64,000 bases of DNA from contig NZ_BJCL01000001.1 of the NCBI RefSeq assembly GCF_005403045.1, positions 1 to 64,000 on the forward strand. Reading direction: 5' to 3'. The notes under the pieces are model-generated. The model was not told the origin of the DNA and made no database searches. It saw nothing but the letters and a program-made list of their open reading frames with translations. Positions within the stretch are counted from its first letter, which is position 1, and each line of letters opens with the position of its first letter. The position numbers and the translations under genes were made by a program. The DNA is from Pseudaquabacterium pictum. Lineage in GTDB: Bacteria; Pseudomonadota; Gammaproteobacteria; Burkholderiales; Burkholderiaceae_C. This document shows, in pieces, positions 18,601 to 25,916 of the stretch.

Positions 18601-19921
18601 CAGCCAGGCCAGCGCCAGCTACCAGCTGTGGGTGCGCCGGGTGCGCGATGCCGAGTGGCAACCGCCCGGCGGTCCGGTGGTCGATGCCACGCTGCTGCAG
18701 GCCGGCCCGCAACAGCCCGGCGTGGCGCCGCCGGCATGGCCCGCCGGCGACCAGCCGCCGCCCGGCTTCAGCCCGCTGGGCGCGCCGGTGGCCGGCACCG
18801 GCGCCGACCTGCTGCTGCCGCTGCCCGAACCCGCTGATGACCTGGTGTGCGTGGTGCAGGCCCGCAAGCAGCACCGCAGCCGCGGCGACGAGACCGTGGC
18901 CACCTCCACCGGCCTGGTCCAGGCAGTGCTGTTGCTGGTGCGCCCCGATGTCCAGCCGTCGCTGCAGCTCGACCTGGTGGTTCCGGCCGCCGGCCCGCAG
19001 CAGCTGCGGGTGCAGGGCGGCCAGCCCGGCGTGGCCTACCGGCCCACACCGCAGCCCGATGGCAAGCCGCTGGACCAGGCCGCCTACATGCACCAGCGCA
19101 GCGACGCCGACGCCAGCCGCAACAAGGGCCTGGGCCAGCTGGTCATGGGCGTGGACCTGGTGGTGGCCACCGATGCCGGCAGCGCCGCCACGCTGCCGGC
19201 TGACGAGCAGCCGCCCGCCGCCCCGCTGCTGGACTTGCCAGTGCTGCCGGCCGGCACCGCGCTGGCCTGGCAGGCCACCAAGGTGCACACCGGCCTGGCC
19301 GTCGAACTGCCGCTGCAGGCGCGGTTGCCGGCGCTGCCGGCCGTCCGCCTGCTGGCCGACTGGCAGGTGCCCGGCAGCCCGGCCCGGGTGCAGGTGGTCG
19401 ACAGCCTGGCCGGCACCAGCTACCAGCTGCGCCAGCCCGGCCAGGATGGGTCGGCGCCGGTGCCGGGCCATGGCGCAGCGCTGGTGCTCGACAGTGAACC
19501 GATGCCTGTGGATGACGGCGCGCCGCTGGACCGCTGGCTGTTGCTGCGCAGCACCACGCCCGCCGCCGACGGCCAGCTGCCGGTGGCGACCGAGCAGTGG
19601 CTGCGCCTGCGGCTGCTGCCGCGGGCGGATCTGCCGTTGGCGGCCGATCCGCCCAGCGTGGCGGCCGGCGCCGAGTGCCGCATCGTGCTGGACAGCACCC
19701 AGCCCGGCGTGCTGTACCAGGTGCAGCAGCGGGTGGGCGACGAGCTGCAGCCGGTGGGCGAGGCGCGGCGCGGCGACGGCGGGCCGCTGTCACTGTCCAC
19801 CGGCCCCGTGCCTGCCGAGGCGCGCTTTCAGGTGCTGGCCCAGCGCGCCGACGACCCCGCCGGCCGCCAGTTGCTGGCGGCCGAGGTGCTGGTCACCATC
19901 CAGCCACCGCCGGGCGGCTGA
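15647..19921 (+). CDS. Very large eCIS baseplate protein (Cis12-like) with C-terminal Ig-like repeats
   Basis: A 1424-residue protein. The N-terminal motif WTDHNSHDPGITVLEAVCYA (from about residue 28) is the hallmark of Cis12/Afp12-type baseplate proteins, which pair with the Cis11 protein in the wedge. The N-terminal ~720 residues are the baseplate body. The rest contains six degenerate units of about 100-140 residues, each centred on a strand like V.V..S..GV.Y.L (near residues 760, 881, 979, 1119, 1246 and 1344), which look like tandem Ig/fibronectin-type beta sandwiches. These may decorate the baseplate or bind a surface. The ATG at 15647 lies 22 bases after the fibre stop. Confidence 0.88.
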   Translation: MAADPAQTAQDFDALRARAIGTLQRLAGQTWTDHNSHDPGITVLEAVCYAITDLAYRSAHPVPDLLASLPVAEGAAPSATQGLFTPAQVLPSGPVTADDLRRLVIDLPGVRNAWVEPVEAVLASHDAAQALLAPAGDAEAVRRSPNVSLLRPRGLLRVSIEKSGLDEDVDGSALVQQAARLLQQWRALGEDVAEVRLLDRLPVALDGSIELAPGADGTETLAAVSLAIAQHLAPPLPFRSLREMLARGWRMDQIFEGPLLRRGFLDPAEWAAAGQRRTAVRVSDLIQVVMAVPGVAAIKRLGFLRDGKPSADWLLPVPADRCASFDMPGSRLQLERGGLRIDHPALRAQARRLMEARLRRSTQPTALVDDALAPPPARPRQVARHLSVQHHMPQVYGVGPAGLSGQEPPERHALARQLKAYLMLFDQLLANQFAQLAQVGRLLSFTDQGEDLRFSQPVPDEGGALQLASVRRLPLDDHAAWLARITDNPWADPEADADDARLAQRHRITDHLLARLGEHWGEVRPVFTSTADADAADTPRRRALRDKQAYLQDYPRLALRRGLGADALAAPDDPQAAPAGLQQRLARLLGLTDSALPLQLVEHILLRPLPADNRQQGPLMRQALSADPFSLQLSLVLPGDDPGWTDADLRQRLAHAVAQETPAHLAVRLLWLDTDALAACHAALARWQALRAAALHQILAGGEAGDAAARQVPLRSARNRVIDALGLGDTYPLTDLRVADGIAATGPGAGLKVAHGRSARIAIDDAEAGVLYSLRAPDGGPLRDGGGQPLAVDEVEGQGGRLLLESPPVSEDIRYRVQARKLRSAAGLPPQPPVLLDQPAPVRVGLDSTLAVLLPDLPLLDAQLANPLPGDVRLCAHGQAVRVQVQASQEGVAYTVVVDGQPRGPAVIGDLDTITLTTPPLTEDCVLAVQAVKRLSASDGGAPETTLLDARAPVAVRADAGRPVVAVPGPVVGFRQGGAALRVQASQASASYQLWVRRVRDAEWQPPGGPVVDATLLQAGPQQPGVAPPAWPAGDQPPPGFSPLGAPVAGTGADLLLPLPEPADDLVCVVQARKQHRSRGDETVATSTGLVQAVLLLVRPDVQPSLQLDLVVPAAGPQQLRVQGGQPGVAYRPTPQPDGKPLDQAAYMHQRSDADASRNKGLGQLVMGVDLVVATDAGSAATLPADEQPPAAPLLDLPVLPAGTALAWQATKVHTGLAVELPLQARLPALPAVRLLADWQVPGSPARVQVVDSLAGTSYQLRQPGQDGSAPVPGHGAALVLDSEPMPVDDGAPLDRWLLLRSTTPAADGQLPVATEQWLRLRLLPRADLPLAADPPSVAAGAECRIVLDSTQPGVLYQVQQRVGDELQPVGEARRGDGGPLSLSTGPVPAEARFQVLAQRADDPAGRQLLAAEVLVTIQPPPGG

Positions 19922-19930
19922 CCGCGCACG

Positions 19931-21700
19931 ATGCCCGCCTCCGCGCCGCCGCACCGGGTGCAGCGCCTGCTGGTCGATCTGGTCGGCATGCCGCGCGACC
20001 AGGCGCCGGCGCTGCAGGCCGCGGCCCAGCGCCAGCTGCAGCAGCACCTGCTGCCGGCGCTGGAGCGGCTGTGCGACCAGCTGGGCGATGCCCGCCTGGC
20101 CCAGCGCATCGACCGCCTGACCATCGACCTCGGCGCCTGGCCCGCCGCCGCCTGGCAGGGCGACGATGCTGCAGCCACCCAGGCCTTGCAGGCCGCCTTC
20201 GTGGCCGAGGTGACGCAGCAGTTGCGCCAGGCCCTGCCTGCTGCCGCAGCGGTGCAGACCGACGCCGAACTGGTGGCCAGCTGCCTGCACACCGGCCAGC
20301 TGCCCTGGTGGGCTGACAGCGCCGACCGCGGCCTGCTGCAGCGGGCGCTGGCCACGCTGCTGGCCGGCCCGCTGCGGCCCGGCCTGTCCTGGCTGCCGCC
20401 CGCCGATGCCGACGCGCCGGCGCTGCAGCGCCTGGTGGCGGCGCTGGACGATGCCGCGCTGGCCCGCCTGGTCAGCCTGTTGCACGGCGAACCTGCCGCG
20501 CCGGCACCGGACTGGGACCGCCTCTGGCCAGCCATGGCCGCACCGCTGGGCCGCCCGCGCGGCCGCCTGCGCCAGGCCTGGTGGCGCGAGGCGCTGGCCG
20601 CCGCACTGCGCCCCGGTGGGCAGGCCAGTCCGTGGGCCCGGGCCTTGCAGCGGCTGCCCGGCCGCCTGGGTCTGGCCAGCGCCGTGCTGGCACCGGCCTG
20701 GCGCCGGGCGCTGGACCAGGCCGCGCCGGGCGACGACCCCGCCACGGTGGCAACGCTGTGGCAGGCGCTGGACCAGGCCTGGCCCGCCGGCCACCCGGTC
20801 GATCTGCCGCAGGACGCCGACGACGCGCTGGCGGCCCTGGCGCGCCTGGCGGCTGCCCTGGCCAGCCGGCCCGCCGGCGATGCGGACCGTGCCTGGCTGC
20901 CCTGGCTGGACCAGCTGCGCCGCCACCCGCAGCCGGCTGCCTCCGGCCGCCTGGCCCAGGCGCTGGCCAGCGCCCGCCCGCACGCCAGCGATCTGGCCGC
21001 CATCAGCGCGGCGCTGCAAGCCTGGCTGGCCACCATTGCGCCGCCACCCGGTGCCGATGGGCCGGCGCCACCGGCTGGCACCGTGTCTCCGGCGTCAACC
21101 ACCGCCGCTGCGGCGCTGGCGGCACTTCTCGACGAAGCAGCCAGGCAGCCCGGCGCTGCACCCACCGTGGCACCGAGCCCGGCGCCTTCCCTGGCCACTG
21201 CCGATGCGCTGTACCCCGCCAATGCCGGCCTGGTGCTGCTGTGGCCGTTTCTGCAGCGCTTTGCCGACCGGCTGGGCCTGCTGCAGGCGCGGCAGTTCCG
21301 CAGCCCGGCGCATGCGGTGCGGCTGGCGGTCCTGCTGCAGTGCCTGGCCACCGGCGACGCCGATCCGCCCGAGTACCAGCTGCCGTTGAACAAGCTGCTG
21401 TGCGGCCTGCCGCTGGATGCGCCCATCCTGCTCGACGACCCAATCACCGCCGACGAGCAGGATGAGTGCACCGCACTGCTGGCCGCCGTGGTGCAGGCCG
21501 CGCCGGTGCTGCGGCAAATGTCGCCCGACGGGCTGCGCCAGGCCTTCCTGCAGCGGCCGGGCCAGCTGCGCACCCAGGACGGCCACTGGCTGCTGCAGGT
21601 GGAACGCGCCACGCATGATGTGGTGATGGACCGCTTTCCCTGGAGCCCGGCCATCGTGCGGCTGCCGTGGATGCCGCGGCTGCTGCAAGTGCAGTGGTGA
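19931..21700 (+). CDS. eCIS tape measure protein (CIS_TMP family)
   Basis: A 589-residue protein. The C-terminal ~160 residues are diagnostic of the contractile injection system tape measure family: NAGLVLLWPFLQRFADRLGLL, then YQLPLNKLLCGLPLD, GLRQAFLQRPGQL and the final MDRFPWSPAIVRLPWM. The N-terminal part is Ala/Leu/Gln-rich, helical and low in complexity, as expected for an extended ruler inside the tube lumen. This protein is expected to set tube length with the cap protein. The stop overlaps the AAA+ gene (TGATG). Confidence 0.92.
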   Translation: MPASAPPHRVQRLLVDLVGMPRDQAPALQAAAQRQLQQHLLPALERLCDQLGDARLAQRIDRLTIDLGAWPAAAWQGDDAAATQALQAAFVAEVTQQLRQALPAAAAVQTDAELVASCLHTGQLPWWADSADRGLLQRALATLLAGPLRPGLSWLPPADADAPALQRLVAALDDAALARLVSLLHGEPAAPAPDWDRLWPAMAAPLGRPRGRLRQAWWREALAAALRPGGQASPWARALQRLPGRLGLASAVLAPAWRRALDQAAPGDDPATVATLWQALDQAWPAGHPVDLPQDADDALAALARLAAALASRPAGDADRAWLPWLDQLRRHPQPAASGRLAQALASARPHASDLAAISAALQAWLATIAPPPGADGPAPPAGTVSPASTTAAAALAALLDEAARQPGAAPTVAPSPAPSLATADALYPANAGLVLLWPFLQRFADRLGLLQARQFRSPAHAVRLAVLLQCLATGDADPPEYQLPLNKLLCGLPLDAPILLDDPITADEQDECTALLAAVVQAAPVLRQMSPDGLRQAFLQRPGQLRTQDGHWLLQVERATHDVVMDRFPWSPAIVRLPWMPRLLQVQW

Positions 21701-23094
21701 TGGCCGCGCCCGATCTGCAGGCCGCCGCCCGGGTGCTGGGTGCGGAGCTGGACTGGCTGGTGCAGGTGATCGGCTGGCGCTTCCAGGCCTACTTCCACAA
21801 CGGCGTCCACAACAGCGTCCACAACGGGGGCCAGGCTGGCGAGCCCGGCCCCGGCCTGCCCGCGGCGCCACCGCTGCAGGCCGCCGCCAGTGCCTGGTCA
21901 GACCTGCTGCTGCGCCAGCAGGCCACGCCGGCCGAGCGGCTGGCCCTGGCGCTGGCCCTGGCGCCGCACCTGCGGCCGCAGGCGCTGGATGTGTTCTTCA
22001 CCCGCAACCAGACCTTCGACAAGCCGTTTGCCGAGTTTGGTGGCACGGCGACGGGCGAGGGCGCCGGCACGGCGGCCTGCTTCCAACCCAGCGGCCAGAC
22101 CCTGGCCTTCCTGCTGGCGGGTGACGACCTGGCGGCACGGCTGGCGCTGCTGCCGCTGTTCGGCCCCGGCCACTGGCTGGCCCGGCAGGACCTGCTGCGC
22201 CTGGCGCCGGCCGAGCCCGGCGCACCGGTGCTGCGCGGCGCGCTGCAGCTGCAGCCGGCGGCGCTGGCCTTGCTGGGCGCGGGGGCCGGTGCGGCGCCAG
22301 CGCTGGGCGCGGCCTTTCCCGCGCGGCAGGTGCACACCACGCTGGGTTGGGACGACCTGGTGCTGCACCCCGGCACCGCGGCGCAGCTCGACGAGATCCA
22401 GAGCTGGCTGCGCCACGGCCACACACTGCTGCATGACTGGGGCATGGCGGCCAAGCTGCGGCCCGGGCTGCGGGCGCTGTTCCACGGCCCGCCGGGCACC
22501 GGCAAGACGCTGACGGCTGCGCTGCTGGGCCAGGCCGCGGGGCGGGCGGTGTGGCAGATCGATCTGTCGCTGGTGGTCAGCAAGTACATCGGCGAGACCG
22601 AGAAGAACCTGTCCCGGGTGTTCGACGTGGCCGAGCAGCACGGCTGGCTGCTGTTCTTCGACGAAGCCGATGCGTTGTTCGGCAAGCGCAGCGACACCCG
22701 TGACGCGCACGACCGCTATGCCAACCAGGAGGTGGCCTGGCTGCTGCAGCGCATCGAGGGCTTCAGCGGCATCGCCATCCTGGCGTCGAACCAGAAGGAC
22801 AACCTCGACCCGGCCTTCACCCGCCGTTTCGAGGCGGTGGTGCACTTCCCGCTGCCGCGGGCCGACGAGCGGCTGCGGCTGTGGCAGCAGAGCCTGCCGG
22901 CCGCGGTGCAGCTGGATGCCGCCATTTCCCTGCCGCAGATCGCCGCCCGCCACGCCCTGGCCGGCGCCGAGATCGTGAACTGCGTGCGCGCGGCCTGCCT
23001 GCTGGCGCTGGAGGCTGGGGGGAACCGGATCACCGAGGCGATGCTGCAGCGGGCCATCCGGCGGGAGCTGGCCAAGGACGGGCGGGAGCATTGA
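21700..23094 (+). CDS. eCIS AAA+ ATPase (Pvc15/Afp15-like)
   Basis: A 464-residue ATPase. The N-terminal ~200 residues are the eCIS-specific helical domain; the C-terminal AAA+ domain has Walker A GPPGTGKT (263-270), Walker B LLFFDEADALFG (D321/E322), sensor-1 ILASNQKDNLD and the arginine-finger region FTRRFE. Afp15/Pvc15 homologues are required for particle assembly or cargo loading and are present in essentially all eCIS, distinguishing these clusters from phage tails. Near residues 31-43 a 12-bp tandem repeat encodes HNGVHNSVHNGG. The frame is open upstream to 21667, but the ATG at 21700 forms a TGATG overlap with the tape measure gene. It is the last gene of the cluster. Confidence 0.95.
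   Translation: MAAPDLQAAARVLGAELDWLVQVIGWRFQAYFHNGVHNSVHNGGQAGEPGPGLPAAPPLQAAASAWSDLLLRQQATPAERLALALALAPHLRPQALDVFFTRNQTFDKPFAEFGGTATGEGAGTAACFQPSGQTLAFLLAGDDLAARLALLPLFGPGHWLARQDLLRLAPAEPGAPVLRGALQLQPAALALLGAGAGAAPALGAAFPARQVHTTLGWDDLVLHPGTAAQLDEIQSWLRHGHTLLHDWGMAAKLRPGLRALFHGPPGTGKTLTAALLGQAAGRAVWQIDLSLVVSKYIGETEKNLSRVFDVAEQHGWLLFFDEADALFGKRSDTRDAHDRYANQEVAWLLQRIEGFSGIAILASNQKDNLDPAFTRRFEAVVHFPLPRADERLRLWQQSLPAAVQLDAAISLPQIAARHALAGAEIVNCVRAACLLALEAGGNRITEAMLQRAIRRELAKDGREH
21794..21829 (+). repeat. Three tandem 12-bp units inside the AAA+ gene
   Basis: Three near-identical 12-base units (TCCACAACGGCG, TCCACAACAGCG, TCCACAACGGGG) follow each other in frame and encode a His-Asn-Gly/Ser-rich loop in the N-terminal domain. 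Such a repeat can vary in copy number by slippage without shifting the frame. Confidence 0.8.
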
Positions 23095-23154
23095 GCCGGG
23101 TGGCGCTGACGGCGCCTCCCGCCGTGTGTGCGCCGATGGCGCCCGCCAGCCCGG

Positions 23155-23895
23155 TCAGCCGCGCCGGCGTCGGGCGGCTGCCCCGACCAAGGAGAGGCCC
23201 AGCAGCATCAGCACATACACCTGCGGCTCCGGCACCGCCGCGGTCATCGAGAAATCGATCGCATTCGACACCAGCTGCTGGGTATCGGCGTTCAGTTCGC
23301 CATCGCTCGGAAACAGGTTCAGCCCGACGACCTTCGAGTGGGACAACTGGTTGAATGCGATCGCCTTGCGGTCCGAGGTCCAGTCGGCCACCAGGGTCGC
23401 ACCCGCATCGAGGCCCACGTTGGCCTGGTACTGGGTCGAGATGTTGGCCACCGTCAGGCCGTTGAACAACGGGCTGGCAGCATCGTAGATCGTGCCCAAC
23501 GAACTGCCGATGTTGTAGGAACTGCTGCTGGCATCGTTCACGAACGGGTTGTAGCCAGGCGAATTGATGCCGCCCGAAATGGCCCACTGGCCTTGGAAGA
23601 CGAACTGTCCCAGCACGACACCACCGCCAGCGTCGGCAAAGGATTTCACCTCGTCGCCGACCAGTGTGACGTCGCTGAACGTGCTGTTCGACGACACCAC
23701 CACGGCGTCGAAGCCCGCCAGAAAGCCCGCTGTGGTGGGATTGGTGATCTGCGTCACCGTGTGGCCGTAGAAGTTCAGGTAGTCGCCGCTGGAACCTGCG
23801 CCGACATAGGCCACGTTCGCTGCCGTGGCACCGAACGACTGCACAACGAATGCGGCGGCGATGGCCACCTTCCTGAGAAACACTGAATCTGCCAC
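23155..23895 (-). CDS. PEP-CTERM-anchored secreted protein
   Basis: A 246-residue exported protein. The N-terminus VADSVFLRKVAIAAAFVVQSFG is a signal peptide. The C-terminus has the PEP-CTERM sorting signal: VPEP, then the hydrophobic stretch QVYVLMLLGLSLVGAA and the basic tail RRRRG. Such proteins are processed by exosortase and transferred to the outer surface or exopolysaccharide; the sortase is not in this window. The mature part (NVAYVGAG...DYLNFYGHTVTQITN..., then FDAVVVSSNSTFSDVTLVGDEVKSFADAGGGVVLGQF) resembles class I glutamine-amidotransferase-like folds without an obvious nucleophile. The GTG start at 23895 is chosen for the GGAG site 9-12 bases upstream and because it leads directly into the signal peptide. 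Convergent with the eCIS ATPase gene. Confidence 0.88.
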   Translation of the reverse strand: MADSVFLRKVAIAAAFVVQSFGATAANVAYVGAGSSGDYLNFYGHTVTQITNPTTAGFLAGFDAVVVSSNSTFSDVTLVGDEVKSFADAGGGVVLGQFVFQGQWAISGGINSPGYNPFVNDASSSSYNIGSSLGTIYDAASPLFNGLTVANISTQYQANVGLDAGATLVADWTSDRKAIAFNQLSHSKVVGLNLFPSDGELNADTQQLVSNAIDFSMTAAVPEPQVYVLMLLGLSLVGAAARRRRG

Positions 23896-24140
23896 GTCGA
23901 TTGCTCCGTCGATGGATCGTGTTGCACGGGTGCTGGCGCACCTGCGGCGGCCGCTGCATCCCTGATGGCGTCCGCGAACAAGCCGGAGCACGATTTGCGC
24001 CACAGCGTATTTGCCTGTGAAATCAACGCCATGGACACGGCGTCCGGTGGCACCGGCGCGGTGCTGTCACTTTTTCCGACACCGGCGTTCGCTGGCGAGC
24101 CGCGCGGCCGCAGCCCGCCTCGAGATTTCCAAGGATCCAC

Positions 24141-24701
24141 ATGACCAGCGACGGGTCACTCGCCACATCCCACGCAGACTGGTGCGGCTCGGATGCGGCC
24201 GGTCTGCGGTTCACGGGCCCTGACGAAGCCGCCGGCCCCGAATGCGAGCGCATCCTGCGCAGCCTGCCGGCCTGGTTCGGCATCGAGCAGGCGCTGCAGG
24301 ACTACGTGGCCGACGCCGATCGCTACGCCACGTTCTTCGCCGTGGCAACGGCGCCGGTGGCCTTCATCACGGCGCGGCAGCACGGTCCGCAGGCGTGGGA
24401 GGTGCATTGCATGGCCGTGCATGCCGCATGCCGCGGCAACGGCATCGGGCGGCGGCTGCATGCGCATGTGGAGGCCTGGCTGCAGGCCCGGGGCGCGCTG
24501 GTGCTGCAGGTCAAGACGCTGGCGTCGTCCCATCCCAGCCCGGACTATGCCCAGACCCGGGGCTTCTACAGCCGGCTGGGCTACCTGCCGCTGGAGGTGT
24601 TTCCCCAGCTGTGGGGCCCGCACCTGCCGGTGCTGCAACTGGTCAAGTGGCTCGGTGGTGTACCCGCAGCTGCGGCTCCGGGCGACCGGCCGGGCCTATG
24701 A
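24141..24701 (+). CDS. GNAT-family N-acetyltransferase
   Basis: A 186-residue acyltransferase of the GNAT fold. The acetyl-CoA pyrophosphate-binding motif A is seen in MAVHAACRGNGIGRRLHAHVEAW (R/Q-x-x-G-x-G/A pattern RGNGIG), and YAQTRGFYSRLGYLPLEVFPQ is the typical C-terminal motif B. The substrate cannot be told from sequence. A good ribosome site (AAGGA) precedes the ATG at 24141. Monocistronic, in a short plus-strand run with two small unknown genes. Confidence 0.9.
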   Translation: MTSDGSLATSHADWCGSDAAGLRFTGPDEAAGPECERILRSLPAWFGIEQALQDYVADADRYATFFAVATAPVAFITARQHGPQAWEVHCMAVHAACRGNGIGRRLHAHVEAWLQARGALVLQVKTLASSHPSPDYAQTRGFYSRLGYLPLEVFPQLWGPHLPVLQLVKWLGGVPAAAAPGDRPGL

Positions 24702-24860
24702 TCCCCGGACCGCTGCACCCGCCACACCGCACCATGGATGCCACCCGATTCCCGTTCTGCCCGGCCGGCGAGGACGGCAGCCCGGGCAAGTTCGGCCGGC
24801 CGCTGCCGGACGGCGACACGCCGTGACGCGACCCGGCGACCGGGCTGCCCGCTGAGCACG

Positions 24861-25370
24861 ATGCCGCAGCCCGCGCCCCTGCCCGACGGCGCCTTCCTGG
24901 CTGACTATGCCCGGCGGGGCGCCTACACCGATTGCTTTGCCACCACCCTGCCGGGCCGCCTCGGCCTGGCGGCGCTGGTCGAGGCGGTCTACACCAGCCC
25001 GCTGTTCAAGCTGGAACGCTGGGTGCTGGCCACGCTGCTGCGCCTGCCGTCCACCGATGCCCAGGCCCGCCAGGTGGCGCTGGGCCATGCCGAGCGGTTT
25101 GCCGCCTGGCGGGTGGAGCGCAGGTCAGACACCCAGATCCTGCTGGATGCCGGCCAGACCCGGTTGTGGCTGGCGGTGGCCGCCGGGCCGGCGGGCGCGG
25201 CGTCCACCACCTTGCTGTTCGGCTCGGCCGTGCTGCCGCGGCGGCCCGGTGGCCGGTTCGGCTGGCTGTTCCATGCCCTGGTGGGGGCGCACCGGGTCTA
25301 TTCCCGGCAGTTGCTGGCGGCGGCGGCGCGGCGCATCGGCGCCGTGGGCCTGGCGCAGCAGACGACCTAG
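24861..25370 (+). CDS. Conserved protein of unknown function, possibly DUF2867-like
   Basis: A 169-residue soluble protein without signal peptide or clear catalytic motif. It contains AWRVERRSDTQILLDAGQTRLWLAVAAG and a later FGSAVLPRR...FHALVGAHRVYSRQLLAAAARRI helix, a pattern that reminds me of DUF2867-type helix-grip proteins, but I cannot confirm this. The start at 24861 is chosen because the upstream in-frame part (from 24738) is Arg/Ala/Thr-rich shadow sequence. The stop lies 16 bases before a small membrane protein gene, so the two are probably co-transcribed. Confidence 0.65.
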   Translation: MPQPAPLPDGAFLADYARRGAYTDCFATTLPGRLGLAALVEAVYTSPLFKLERWVLATLLRLPSTDAQARQVALGHAERFAAWRVERRSDTQILLDAGQTRLWLAVAAGPAGAASTTLLFGSAVLPRRPGGRFGWLFHALVGAHRVYSRQLLAAAARRIGAVGLAQQTT

Positions 25371-25386
25371 CGCAGGCCGCAGCCCC

Positions 25387-25809
25387 GTGTCCATCGCCCT
25401 GTACCCCGCGCTGGTGTTCACCGTGGCGCTGCTGGTGACCACCGCCTACTTCCTGCTGGGCGGGCTGCCGCTGCTGGTGCTGGACCACGACACGCCGCTG
25501 GATGCGCGCTTCATCCGCGGCTTCTTCAACCTGTACTACAAGGCGGCCTTCATCACCGCGGTGGGCACCGCGCTCAGCTATGCCGCATGGGGAAGGCCGG
25601 GCTTTGCAGTGGGCGCAGCGGGCCTGGCGCTGGCGGCCGTGCTGCTGCGCCGCCGGCTCACCGCGGCGATGGACCAGCTCGCCAGCCGGATCCAGGCGAG
25701 CGAGCCGCTGGCCATCCAGCGCTTCCGTCGCGTCCACCTGCAGGCGCTGCTGGTCAACCTGCTGCAGCTGGTGCTGCTGGTGTGGGCGCTGACCCGGCTG
25801 GCGCTGTGA
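25387..25809 (+). CDS. Small integral membrane protein, unknown function
   Basis: A 140-residue protein with four predicted hydrophobic segments (about residues 5-27, 46-66, 70-88 and 112-135), with a basic amphipathic stretch (RRRLTAAMDQLASRIQ) between the third and fourth. The layout resembles DUF1772-type or similar four-helix membrane proteins; no function can be assigned. Translation probably starts at the GTG 25387, as no ATG lies at the start of the hydrophobic N-terminus. Probably co-transcribed with the preceding gene; convergent with recD. Confidence 0.7.
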   Translation: MSIALYPALVFTVALLVTTAYFLLGGLPLLVLDHDTPLDARFIRGFFNLYYKAAFITAVGTALSYAAWGRPGFAVGAAGLALAAVLLRRRLTAAMDQLASRIQASEPLAIQRFRRVHLQALLVNLLQLVLLVWALTRLAL

Positions 25810-25916
25810 GCCGCCCATCCCACCCGGCAATGGACCTTGTCCGATGACATCCGACAGCATGCCCGAGGGACCGGCTACCTGTTTCCCGGCGATCGGGAAG
25901 ACGGACGGCCAGCCGA

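Noticed and set aside
2040-23094. The cluster as a prophage tail region or a type VI secretion system
   Set aside because: No capsid, portal, terminase, lysis or integrase genes, and no TssJLM/TssBC-type genes. DUF4255, CIS tape measure, DUF5908 and eCIS ATPase are specific to extracellular contractile injection systems.
25886-25902. TCCCG...CGGGA hairpin between the small membrane protein gene and recD as a shared terminator
   Set aside because: 5-bp stem without a T-run on either side.
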